Translations under genes and position numbers: made by a program
The notes under the pieces: model-generated
The model's input: only the letters and a program-made list of their open reading frames with translations
Database searches by the model: none
Told to the model about the DNA's origin: nothing
NCBI GenBank assembly: GCA_026393655.1
Contig: JAPKZT010000295.1
Coordinates: forward strand, 1-14,703
DNA from: Actinomycetota bacterium
Lineage (GTDB): Bacteria > Actinomycetota > Acidimicrobiia > Acidimicrobiales > Ilumatobacteraceae
Direction of reading: 5' to 3'
DNA: 14,703 nt
Shown here: positions 1 to 7,632 of the stretch, in pieces
How positions within the stretch are numbered: the first letter of the stretch is position 1
Layout: every line of letters begins with the position of its first letter

Positions 1-795
1 ACCTAGCGCGGAGGTGAAGCCCAGCCGACCACGACCTAAAAAGTGTTGCAACTTTCCTGCTACGAAACGACCTGAAGTTGCGCGCACACTTACGGCCAAC
101 ACCGATTCATTTCGCGCACCTTGTTCACCCATCGAGATTCCGGTAACGCTCTGTCCTCGCAAGACAATGCCTTTAAGAAGTGCCGGTTGGCGTTTTCCGT
201 CTGTTGTAACAAAACTCAAATCAACAACAGTCGAATCAGGAAACGGATTTGTGAGCAAGATATCGAAATCGCTTTCTGCCCCAGTGAAACCATCAGCAAA
301 AAACCAACGATCCGAAGTTTCATTGGCGCACAATGCAACCGAGTCGCCAGCAAGGTGGATGATTCGCTGTTCAACACTGGCTTGCCCACTATCGAGTTCA
401 ATGATCGCGCTAATGAACTGACTCTTGTGCCCGCCAGTTGCATCAAAAACCCCACGCGAGAACGGGGCGACGATCAATGTCGAAGAAGTTGCCGGCTCTT
501 CGCTTGAAAGCAGAGTGATTGTTCCCGTTATTGGCGTTTGAGTCGGGTTAGCGATGATGATTTCACTTTTTACTTTTACGTCGCGGGCTGGCACACCTGG
601 ACAAAACCAAGTTGAGGATAGAGAATCACCAACAACGCTCGGCATCAAGAATTTTGTTTCTAATTCGGCGATGGGCACGCTCGCAATTTCGGGAGAGTAA
701 ATTTTGCCGATAAAAATTGTTCCGCCGACGCTAGCCATGAGCAATAAAACGACTAATGGTTTCCGAATTTTCTCAAATAAGTTTTTGGTATTCAT
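1..795 (-). CDS. DUF5719-like secreted/membrane-anchored protein (3' end cut by window edge)
   Basis: An open frame runs without a stop from an ATG at 795 to base 1, giving 265 codons; the C-terminus lies outside the window. I translated it by hand. Residues 1-12 are basic, followed by a hydrophobic segment at about 14-30, so it is probably a signal anchor or signal peptide. The rest looks like an extracytoplasmic beta-rich domain. Recognisable pieces are STWFCPG (61-67), SDRWFFADGFT (161-171) and LTNPFPD (181-187); repeated W-F/Y-aromatic blocks and NP(F)PD motifs are typical of the DUF5719 proteins found beside large GT2 proteins in actinobacteria. Its ATG overlaps the stop of the upstream glycosyltransferase gene (ATGA, 792-795) and no Shine-Dalgarno is visible, so translation is probably coupled. 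The biochemical role of DUF5719 is unknown to me; a partner of the glycosyltransferase in envelope assembly is inference. Confidence 0.82.
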   Translation of the reverse strand, partial: MNTKNLFEKIRKPLVVLLLMASVGGTIFIGKIYSPEIASVPIAELETKFLMPSVVGDSLSSTWFCPGVPARDVKVKSEIIIANPTQTPITGTITLLSSEEPATSSTLIVAPFSRGVFDATGGHKSQFISAIIELDSGQASVEQRIIHLAGDSVALCANETSDRWFFADGFTGAESDFDILLTNPFPDSTVVDLSFVTTDGKRQPALLKGIVLRGQSVTGISMGEQGARNESVLAVSVRATSGRFVAGKLQHFLGRGRLGFTSALG

Positions 796-3700
796 TTTGA
801 GAATCGATCAAGTTTTATTATTTTTTGCGAATCGTCAGCAACTAGCCTGACACTCTCGCCGGTTACCGCACGCACTTGACGGCGAAACCGAGAAAAATTT
901 GCAGCCAGAATCAATAAACCAAACCAAATCAAAGCTTGCACTAATAAATAGAGATCTCGAAATTTCGAGGTTCGAAAACTCAACTTTGCCACGCCCTTAA
1001 TCGGCGCATCAAATGCTGTCGATGCACCAAATGCAACTCGCGGACTAAGTCGCGCGCTGTCAACGGTAAGTTGCCAATTCTTGTTAAATGGCACCGCAAG
1101 GTGAACTGTTCCGCCCTCAAATGAATCAGACACAGTTTTATTTGAGACGCTCTGATCATCTATGAACAACGGGCGCATCGAGCGCAGTTCTCGAACGATC
1201 AGCGCTGATTCACCTACTTTTTCACTTGCTACTGCCGATTCTTCGTCAAGCAAGCTAACTATCGGCAACCAAGCCGAGTTCTCAAAAATCACGAGATCTT
1301 TAGCGAAGTACAGACGGCGCAAATCAATTTGATTAGAAAGTGAATCAATCAACAAGCGTGACGACTGGCTCGGCTGATCACCAAGCGGCACAACGATATA
1401 TCGAATCGCCAATGGAGACATCAAACGTCCAACCCGAACGGTTTGTCGATTAATTAAAGCAGTTAATGCATGATCTGCAAGTGCGTTCATCGCTGTGCGT
1501 TGTGGCGCCCAATGCGAAATTATATTTACTGGTCCGTCATCAGAAACTCCGTATGAGACTTTGTTCGTAACTGAATTTGTCGATATTGGAAGTAATTCGT
1601 TATCGCCAACAAATAAAGTTCGATAGTTTCCGTCTGCAGGATTATCAGGCATCTGAGCAAAAAGTTGCGACACAGTTGCATCTGGTTGGTGCCAGCGCCC
1701 GTCAACCACGCTTAAAAGAGTTGGCAAGATCGCGACCGACATCGCAACGGGAACCAACAAACCAACTGACCGTCGCCAGTCAGAAGTTTTCTTTGTCGAA
1801 GTTTCAGAAAATACACTCGCGCAAGTCGCGCTTGCCAGAGCCAAACCGCAAGCAACAAGTGACAAAATAATTACGGGCTCTGGCATCTGAAACGGCAATA
1901 ACCCTTGATCATCTAAGACTGCCAACAGCAGCCCGCCTACAACTAGAAACGACGAGCGCAAAGCCCAAACAAAACGCCAACTATTTGCAACTAGAAGCGA
2001 ACATGCGACACAAAAATATGACGCAAGTACCAACGTGCCACCGGTTATATTGCCAAAATCCAAACTGGCAAGATCAACTAGCCCTAAGTTTCGATTGCCT
2101 ATTGATTGGTCACTGGTTAACAACTCCCACCATTTGCCCGAAACAAAATGCATCGACCAAGGCAAATTAATAAAAAGTGAACCAAAGACGCCGACTACCC
2201 CGACAGCCAACATTGTGCCAATACTGCGCACTGATGTTCCACCAAAAACAGATGCAGCACACCACAAAATAACTCCAATAAATGTGATTACTAAAATTGC
2301 TGGCGTAAAAGCAGTTACTAAACCGATAATCAAAACTAGAGCACTGATCAGTTGAGTCAAACGAGAGATGCCAACATCAATTGACTTTTCTGAATTTGAC
2401 AAAAACGAATTAGTTGAACCATCGATTCGTTCGTTGGGTTGTAGCCCACCAGATCTTCGCAAGAGGTCAAATACCCAAGGTAACGCAGCAACAGTCAACA
2501 ATGCCGAAAAACGACCACGCGCGATTGCATCATAAGAAAGCGGCAGCGCCACATAGACAGTTGCCCCAACTAGTCGGGCGCGGGTGTTATATAACGAGCC
2601 GCACAGTCGCCACATTCCAAAAAAACCAACAAACAACGAACCAACGATCATCAAAGTTTCGAGAAATGCAAGATTTCCAAAAACAAAAAACCCGCCAAAC
2701 GCGAGTATCCCAAGACCAGTTGGGTTTGCTGCTGCTTCGCCAAAACCACTCGACCACCAACCCGATCGAAACATTTGCATCAATGAACCTGCGGTATTAG
2801 CACCGCCTTCAAATGGCAAAAATTCTCCAACGGTTCGGCTTCCGTTAAGAATGATTCCACGACTACCAATAATGATTAACGAAAATATGACGAGAAGAGC
2901 AAATCCGGCTTCTCTTGTTGAGCTTTGTCGCCAGAGTTTTTGTGATTTCGCCGCCGATGCAATTGAAGATGATTCAAGAGCACGCCTGTGTCGAATAAAT
3001 TTTGTAATTCTCGCCGAACCCCTGACCTGCATTTTGCTGATATCGCTTGCTGGTACTCGCCTGACTTTTCGAACTTCGCGACGGCGACCCCAAACATATG
3101 CAAAATCGACGAACACCGACACGGTTGCGCGTAAATTCGCCAAAGAACCCCTGAAGTTGCCACTGAAGACTCCGAATATGGTTTCAATAACTGAAGTGAC
3201 AAGCATCTGCAGCCATACGAGCGGAAGTTCAAGTCTCCATGTCAATGTCGTAACTGTTCGCACACGGTGCCGAGCAGTTAATGCATCTCTCGAAAATTCT
3301 GGCGCTCGCTGAGTAAACATTTCACGATGTCGCACAACCGCAGAAGGCGCGACTATTACTCTTGCCCCACTTAAATGTGCGCGCCAACAAAACTCAAGAT
3401 CTTCGCCGAAAAACGAAATCTCTCGACAGAAGCCATCTAATTCTCGAAATGTGTCTGCCCTGATAAGCATGCACGCCGAACTAATAAAAAAAATATCTTT
3501 TACCGAATCGTGTTGCTCTTGGTCACGCTCATTTGCCTCAATCAACGGGTCGACCTCACCGCATCGATCAATTAGAAGACCAACCGATTTCAAGATCGTG
3601 GGGTTATCCCATTGCACAAGTTTTGGGCCAACAACCGAAGCATTTGACACAAGCATCTCGTGCACCAACTGGCTAATTGTTGACGATTGCAACAACACAT

Positions 3701-4046
3701 CGTCATGCATCACGCAAAATAAACCTCGATTGCCTTCTACGATCCGCTGTGTTTCATTTATCAGAGCGCCAAAGCCGGGGTTTCCTTCAACAATTCGAAC
3801 AATTGATTCAGGCAACACAGTTTGAATCTTTTTCATCAACAATTGCGATGCAGCGGTATCAGCCTTTGCATTAACAACTTGGGAAGTTAAAAAAAATACG
3901 TGACTCAGTGCTGCATAGTCTTGGCTCGCAAGCGATTGAAGTACTTCATCAAACCATGGCCCTGGTTGGTGAACAACCATTGCAGTCACCACAGGTGGCG
4001 CAGAATTCTCCCCTGATTTACTTGATCCAAACCTGACCCGACTCAT
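792..4046 (-). CDS. Giant membrane glycosyltransferase: N-terminal GT2 (WbbL-like) domain plus polytopic GT-C-like region
   Basis: A 1084-residue protein. Residues about 20-250 form a GT-A fold, family 2 domain of WbbL/rhamnosyltransferase type: a DxD-like MHDDV motif (113-117), an acceptor-side ISSACMLIRADTF block (about 188-200), and the catalytic-base region GEDLEFCWR (214-222). A basic linker (about 320-375) leads to some 12 predicted membrane segments from about residue 380 to 800, then a roughly 230-residue extracytoplasmic-looking domain, and a last membrane helix near 1040-1060 with a basic tail. The LPLSYDAIARGRFSALL stretch recalls the loops of GT-C or YfhO-like membrane transferases; that is only a resemblance. 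Similar GT2 proteins of 1000 residues or more next to DUF5719 are common in actinobacteria, and M. tuberculosis has wbbL1 in this neighbourhood. It is likely to transfer a sugar at the cytoplasmic face and may carry a second membrane activity. The start ATG at 4046 has an AAGG only one base upstream, so initiation is uncertain. Confidence 0.88.
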   Translation of the reverse strand: MSRVRFGSSKSGENSAPPVVTAMVVHQPGPWFDEVLQSLASQDYAALSHVFFLTSQVVNAKADTAASQLLMKKIQTVLPESIVRIVEGNPGFGALINETQRIVEGNRGLFCVMHDDVLLQSSTISQLVHEMLVSNASVVGPKLVQWDNPTILKSVGLLIDRCGEVDPLIEANERDQEQHDSVKDIFFISSACMLIRADTFRELDGFCREISFFGEDLEFCWRAHLSGARVIVAPSAVVRHREMFTQRAPEFSRDALTARHRVRTVTTLTWRLELPLVWLQMLVTSVIETIFGVFSGNFRGSLANLRATVSVFVDFAYVWGRRREVRKVRRVPASDISKMQVRGSARITKFIRHRRALESSSIASAAKSQKLWRQSSTREAGFALLVIFSLIIIGSRGIILNGSRTVGEFLPFEGGANTAGSLMQMFRSGWWSSGFGEAAANPTGLGILAFGGFFVFGNLAFLETLMIVGSLFVGFFGMWRLCGSLYNTRARLVGATVYVALPLSYDAIARGRFSALLTVAALPWVFDLLRRSGGLQPNERIDGSTNSFLSNSEKSIDVGISRLTQLISALVLIIGLVTAFTPAILVITFIGVILWCAASVFGGTSVRSIGTMLAVGVVGVFGSLFINLPWSMHFVSGKWWELLTSDQSIGNRNLGLVDLASLDFGNITGGTLVLASYFCVACSLLVANSWRFVWALRSSFLVVGGLLLAVLDDQGLLPFQMPEPVIILSLVACGLALASATCASVFSETSTKKTSDWRRSVGLLVPVAMSVAILPTLLSVVDGRWHQPDATVSQLFAQMPDNPADGNYRTLFVGDNELLPISTNSVTNKVSYGVSDDGPVNIISHWAPQRTAMNALADHALTALINRQTVRVGRLMSPLAIRYIVVPLGDQPSQSSRLLIDSLSNQIDLRRLYFAKDLVIFENSAWLPIVSLLDEESAVASEKVGESALIVRELRSMRPLFIDDQSVSNKTVSDSFEGGTVHLAVPFNKNWQLTVDSARLSPRVAFGASTAFDAPIKGVAKLSFRTSKFRDLYLLVQALIWFGLLILAANFSRFRRQVRAVTGESVRLVADDSQKIIKLDRFSK

Positions 4047-4126
4047 GCCTTCATAAGACTACTTGCGGCTACTTGTGCCGATTTGATGTATCACGCTCTA
4101 TAAACTAAACGCAGATTGGAGACACA
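4047..4126. promoter_or_regulatory. Divergent intergenic region between the GT2 gene and the 60-residue gene
   Basis: These 80 bases separate two divergently transcribed units and should hold both promoters. For the plus-strand gene a TATAAA hexamer (4099-4104) lies 23 bases before the GTG start, a plausible -10 box, but no convincing -35 box is at the right distance. A GGAG Shine-Dalgarno (4118-4121) sits 5 bases before that start. For the minus strand, GATACAT (about 4086-4092 on the complement) is a weak -10 candidate. No WhiB-family gene is present here, although whiB2 is often in this neighbourhood in other actinobacteria. Confidence 0.4.
4059..4075 (+). repeat. Direct heptamer repeat, 10-base period
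   Basis: CTACTTG occurs at 4059-4065 and again at 4069-4075, one helical turn apart, in the leader of the minus-strand GT2 gene. Paired half-sites with this spacing can bind a regulator on one DNA face, but two 7-mers in a short region may also be chance. Confidence 0.3.
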
Positions 4127-4309
4127 GTGCGAGACATCAAATTAGACGAGTTGCGACTAGGGCCAATCAAGGCGCAAGATTTGTTGCGCTTCACGAAAGA
4201 CGCTACATATATTGCCGTTGGACTCGGAATATTGACATTTCAAAAAGCACAAGTTTGTCGTCGCGAAGCGATGTCGAAGTTGCAAGATCAAATTGCAAAA
4301 CAATTTTAA
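4127..4309 (+). CDS. Small 60-residue conserved-looking protein of unknown function
   Basis: A short gene with a GTG start at 4127 and a good Shine-Dalgarno (GGAG at 4118-4121, spacing 5), ending TAA at 4309. The protein has a charged N-terminus (RDIKLDELRLGPIKAQDLL), a moderately hydrophobic central segment (about 27-41, TYIAVGLGILTF) and a basic, amphipathic C-terminus (CRREAMSKLQDQIAKQF). This pattern suggests a peripheral or single-pass membrane protein. From memory, short proteins with an AVGxGxLxFQxAQV core occur in Acidimicrobiia and loosely resemble phasin-like helices, but I cannot assign a function. It lies 16 bases before the flippase gene on the same strand, so the two are likely cotranscribed. 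The ribosome binding site and tight placement argue that it is real despite its length. Confidence 0.68.
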   Translation: MRDIKLDELRLGPIKAQDLLRFTKDATYIAVGLGILTFQKAQVCRREAMSKLQDQIAKQF

Positions 4310-4325
4310 ATATTTCATTTAACTA

Positions 4326-5627
4326 GTGTCGCTACAAAACGAGAGTTCATCGAGTTCAACGCTCGCAACCAAAAAAAAGCGCGTCGATCTGCCAGAAGGC
4401 ACAATTGCGATTTCAATTGGATTAATAATTGCTGGCTTAACAATCTATGCATTTTTTAAAATTGGCCAGCAGGCACTTGGTCAAGACGGCTTTAAACCAC
4501 TGGTTTCACTTTGGTTCGTGATGTTTGCGCTCGCACCAGGATTCTTTTTGCCAGTTGAACAAGAAATAAGTCGGGCTATCGCCCATCGACGCGCACTTGG
4601 CCAAGGTGCTCGACCAGTTGTAAGAAAAGTTTTGATCCTTTGTTCGGTAATCGTCGTCGGATTAATCGCCGCGATTGCCGCACTCGCACCGTTCGTAAAT
4701 GACAATTTATTTGAAGGTCACGGCATCGTCACCGCCAGTTTGGCTATCGCAATTGCCACATATGGAGTCTTTTACATCATCAAAGGTTTGTGTTCTGGAC
4801 TCGGAAAGTTCAATTCATACGGGTTTATTGTTGGTGCCGATGGAGCAGTTCGCGTTGTAGTTTGCTTAATTTTATTAATTGCCGGAGTAACCCAACTCGG
4901 CCCTTACGCATTGGTGGTCGTGCTCACTCCGCTCGTCGGTGTTTTGATAATTTTGTTTTCAGGTCAATTGAAAATTGAAGACGGCCCTCCAGCGACTTGG
5001 TCCGAGATCACGCCAAATCTTGGGCTATTGCTAGGCGGCTCGATCTTTGCGGCAGCTCTAGTAAATGCAGGGCCAATCACGGTGGCATTACTCGGCGACA
5101 CTGCGCCCGCCGAGCATGTCACACTTTTCGGCAATGCTGTGTTGATAACGCGCGTGCCATTATTTTTGTTTCAAGCAGTTCAAGCAGCACTCTTACCGAG
5201 GCTCACCAGACTCGCCGCACGTGGCGACATTAAAGAATTTCGATCCGGATTCAATCAGTTAATAATTTTAGTTTTTGGCGTTGGCGTAGTAGGCACAGTC
5301 GGTGCATTTGCGATCGGTCCAAATGTTCTTGATCTTGTTTATGGCGGAAGCATCGACCGCCGAACGATCACTCTGCTCGCACTTGCAAGCGGAATCTACA
5401 TGATGGCTTTGGCAATCGCCCAAGCAGTAATCGCTCTCAACGGACACAAGCATGTTGCAATCGGCTGGTCACTGGCGTTTCTTGCTTACATTCTCACAGT
5501 CTGGCTCGTCAGTGACGATTTATTTTTGCGAGTTGAGATTGCGCTCGTTTCAAGTTCTGTAGTTGGATTAATTTCGTTTGCGACAAGTCTGCGCACGAAA
5601 CTGCGTTCGCTATCGCCGACGCTTTGA
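4326..5627 (+). CDS. Polysaccharide flippase of the MOP/MATE superfamily (Wzx-like)
   Basis: A 433-residue, very hydrophobic protein with about 12 membrane segments beginning near residue 27, after a Ser/Lys-rich cytoplasmic N-terminus. The length and the alternation of long hydrophobic helices with short basic loops (for example PRLTRLAARGDIKEFRSGF, about 297-315) fit lipid-linked oligosaccharide flippases of the polysaccharide biosynthesis family. The loop LLPRLTRLAARGD matches the usual P-x-x-(S/T)-x-x-x-A pattern of this superfamily. It is expected to move undecaprenyl-linked glycan units across the membrane. The GTG start is the only one possible upstream, because an in-frame TAA lies two codons before it; there is no Shine-Dalgarno, so it may be coupled to the preceding small gene. 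Its last 18 bases overlap the end of gmd on the other strand. MurJ-like lipid II transport is a less likely alternative. Confidence 0.8.
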   Translation: MSLQNESSSSSTLATKKKRVDLPEGTIAISIGLIIAGLTIYAFFKIGQQALGQDGFKPLVSLWFVMFALAPGFFLPVEQEISRAIAHRRALGQGARPVVRKVLILCSVIVVGLIAAIAALAPFVNDNLFEGHGIVTASLAIAIATYGVFYIIKGLCSGLGKFNSYGFIVGADGAVRVVVCLILLIAGVTQLGPYALVVVLTPLVGVLIILFSGQLKIEDGPPATWSEITPNLGLLLGGSIFAAALVNAGPITVALLGDTAPAEHVTLFGNAVLITRVPLFLFQAVQAALLPRLTRLAARGDIKEFRSGFNQLIILVFGVGVVGTVGAFAIGPNVLDLVYGGSIDRRTITLLALASGIYMMALAIAQAVIALNGHKHVAIGWSLAFLAYILTVWLVSDDLFLRVEIALVSSSVVGLISFATSLRTKLRSLSPTL

Positions 5628-6593
5628 CTCATAATCTAAGTCGTTTGTAACCATCATCTGAATCAGAGTCTCAAAGCCAACTTTTGGTTGCCAGCCGAGT
5701 TTTGTATTTGCTTTTGTCGCGTCACCAATTAGCAAGTCAACTTCTGCTGGGCGAAAGAATCTCTGATCTTGACGCACATATTTTCGCCAGTCACCCAAAT
5801 CAGCAGCGCTGAATGCGACTTCAAGCAACTGCTCTATTGAATGCGCTTTGCCCGTGGCAATTACAAAATCATCAGGTGTTGGTTGTTGCAACATCATCCA
5901 CATCGCTTCTACATAATCACCAGCGAAACCCCAATCTCGCTTAGCCTCAAGATTTCCGAGCACCAGTTCGCTTTGCAGACCTAGTTTTATTCGGGCGACC
6001 GAGTTTGTGATTTTTCGCGTTACGAATTCGAGTCCACGACGAGGGCCCTCGTGATTAAACAAAATACCTGAGCAAGCAAACATGTCGTAGCTCTCTCGAT
6101 AGTTCACCGTGATGTCGTGTGCGAAAACTTTCGCAACTCCATAAGGAGACCGCGGATGAAACGGCGTCATTTCTGTTTGTGGTGTCTCACGCACCTTACC
6201 GAACATCTCTGAAGATGAGGCCTGGTAAAAACGAATTGGACTTTTTCGTGCCCCACCCACCAAACGAATCGCTTCAAGCATTCGCAGCACACCGAGCCCG
6301 GTTATATTGCCCGTAAGTTCGGCTTGGTTAAATGACATCGCCACAAACGAGATTGCGCCCAAATTATAAACTTCACCTGGTTGCGACAATTCAAGTGCAC
6401 TAACGAGACTTGAAAAATCAGCAAGGTCGCCAGGTACGAGTTGAACAAACGGAAACTCATCGCGAATTGACTCGGCTTTGGGATTATTCTGTCCCTTAAC
6501 TAGCCCGAAAACCTCGTATCCCTTGCTGTTTAAAAATTCAGCGAGGTGGCGACCGTCTTGACCAGTAATGCCAGTGATCAGTGCGCGTGTCAT
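5610..6593 (-). CDS. gmd: GDP-mannose 4,6-dehydratase
   Basis: A 327-residue extended SDR enzyme that converts GDP-D-mannose to GDP-4-keto-6-deoxy-D-mannose using bound NADP. Diagnostic features are the nucleotide-binding GITGQDG (8-14), the ASSSEMFG active-site strand (125-132, Ser128 and Glu129 in place of the usual Thr-Glu), the catalytic YGVAK (Tyr151, Lys155), FNHEGPRRG (179-187), which is characteristic of Gmd, and GNLEAKRDWGFAGDYVEAMW (213-232). The protein is slightly shorter than typical Gmd (about 340-370), with an abbreviated C-terminus. The ATG at 6593 has no Shine-Dalgarno and lies 40 bases from the divergent cofD start. The product feeds GDP-L-fucose or related GDP-deoxyhexoses, in keeping with the probable fucose synthase gene at the right edge of the window and the nucleotidyltransferase at 9305-10312. 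Confidence 0.95.
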   Translation of the reverse strand: MTRALITGITGQDGRHLAEFLNSKGYEVFGLVKGQNNPKAESIRDEFPFVQLVPGDLADFSSLVSALELSQPGEVYNLGAISFVAMSFNQAELTGNITGLGVLRMLEAIRLVGGARKSPIRFYQASSSEMFGKVRETPQTEMTPFHPRSPYGVAKVFAHDITVNYRESYDMFACSGILFNHEGPRRGLEFVTRKITNSVARIKLGLQSELVLGNLEAKRDWGFAGDYVEAMWMMLQQPTPDDFVIATGKAHSIEQLLEVAFSAADLGDWRKYVRQDQRFFRPAEVDLLIGDATKANTKLGWQPKVGFETLIQMMVTNDLDYESKRRR

Positions 6594-6633
6594 AACGAAC
6601 TATTAATCTACCTGAGCCGTACGCTCAAAGACC
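6594..6633. promoter_or_regulatory. Very short divergent promoter region between gmd and cofD
   Basis: Only 40 bases separate the two divergent start codons. They include the perfect inverted repeat TGAGC-N5-GCTCA (6613-6627), a possible operator. TATTAA (6601-6606) is a candidate -10 for cofD, and TAGATT on the minus strand (6610-6605) is a candidate -10 for gmd that would give a nearly leaderless transcript. No good -35 boxes are visible. Neither gene has a Shine-Dalgarno sequence. Confidence 0.35.
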
Positions 6634-7629
6634 ATGGTTGTTGATTCAAAAATCAATTCAGTAGTGGTTCTCGCTGGCGGGGTCGGTGCTGCAAGATTTC
6701 TTCGCGGACTGGCATTAGTTCACGATAAACAGGCGACAACTGCGTTGGTCAACACTGGTGACGACACGATTTTACACGGACTAAATATCTCGCCTGATAT
6801 TGACACCGTGATTTACACACTCGGCGAGGCGATAGATGCGCAGCGCGGCTGGGGACTTTCAGATGAAACTTGGCGAGCGATGGAGTCGCTCAAGCGATAC
6901 GTCGATGTGCGACCAACCGGCTCGATAGCCGCACCGGAGTGGTTCAATCTTGGCGACAAAGATCTTGCTACACATTTTTATCGCACTGCGAGAAGAAGCG
7001 AAGGAGCCGATGCATCACAAATCACCAGTGAGATTGCCCGCGCATGGAAGGTTGCTCAACGAATTGTGCCAATGACTAACAGTGATGTTTCAACTGTGGT
7101 TGAACTCGCACAAGATTGTCAAGCCGGCAAAGCTGGCACACAAATTAGTTTTCAAGAATATTTCGTTAAGTATCAACACAGTATTGCCGTGCGAGCGATC
7201 TATTTTCAAGGTGCCGAAACTGCCAAACCCAACTGCATCAACGAATTGAATCAGGCCGATGTCATCGTGATCGCACCATCTAATCCGATTGTTTCAATCG
7301 GCCCAATTCGCGCACTTGCTGGCGTAGACGAAGTACTTACCGCTAATCGTGACAAAGTAGTGGCAATCTCACCAATCATTGGTGGCCATGCTCTCAAAGG
7401 ACCAGCTGATCGAATGCTCACCGAACTCGGGCATGAATCTTCTGCTCTCGGCGTGGCGCGATTATATAAAAATATTACTTCGACACTTATCATTGACACT
7501 GTGGATGCAGATCTCAAAGACGCAATTGAAAGAGAAGGAATGCGTTGCATAGTGACGAATACTGTGATGTCAGGCCAGAAAATTTCTGGTGAACTCGCCC
7601 AAACAACTCTTGACAGCATCGCTCGTTAA
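6634..7629 (+). CDS. cofD: CofD/FbiA: 2-phospho-L-lactate or phosphoenolpyruvate transferase of F420 biosynthesis
   Basis: A 331-residue cytoplasmic enzyme that joins a three-carbon phosphoester to the deazaflavin Fo. In actinobacteria (FbiA) the donor is the guanylylated phosphoenolpyruvate derivative, giving dehydro-F420-0; in archaea it is the lactyl derivative. Family motifs are clear: GGVGAARFLRG (15-25), NTGDDTILHGLNISPD (40-55), WFNLGDKDLATH (103-114), APSNPIVSIGPI (204-215) and SPIIGGHALKGPADRM (236-251). Length matches the family. The ATG at 6634 is chosen because the conserved strand follows about 10 residues later; no Shine-Dalgarno is visible. cofE follows after 3 bases, so the two are surely one operon. 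The pairing with cofE and the nearby mannose nucleotidyltransferase mirrors fbiA-fbiB and manB in mycobacteria. Confidence 0.95.
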   Translation: MVVDSKINSVVVLAGGVGAARFLRGLALVHDKQATTALVNTGDDTILHGLNISPDIDTVIYTLGEAIDAQRGWGLSDETWRAMESLKRYVDVRPTGSIAAPEWFNLGDKDLATHFYRTARRSEGADASQITSEIARAWKVAQRIVPMTNSDVSTVVELAQDCQAGKAGTQISFQEYFVKYQHSIAVRAIYFQGAETAKPNCINELNQADVIVIAPSNPIVSIGPIRALAGVDEVLTANRDKVVAISPIIGGHALKGPADRMLTELGHESSALGVARLYKNITSTLIIDTVDADLKDAIEREGMRCIVTNTVMSGQKISGELAQTTLDSIAR

Positions 7630-7632
7630 ATC

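Noticed and set aside
14..507. Plus-strand open frames of 128 and 135 codons and a 79-codon minus-strand frame near the left edge
   Set aside because: They lie over an uninterrupted minus-strand frame (1-795) whose translation has DUF5719-like motifs and an ATGA overlap with the neighbouring gene.
2584..3312. A 242-codon plus-strand open frame opposite the GT2 gene
   Set aside because: It is antisense to conserved GT2 coding sequence, its product is Pro/Asn/Thr/Arg-rich with no motif, and it has no ribosome binding site; it is a shadow frame.
4047..4126. A whiB2-like gene or other small regulator expected in this actinobacterial neighbourhood
   Set aside because: The gap is only 80 bases and no cysteine-rich WhiB-like frame is present here or elsewhere in the window.
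5600..5640. A bidirectional terminator between the convergent flippase and gmd genes
   Set aside because: The two coding regions overlap and I see no GC-rich hairpin followed by a T-run.
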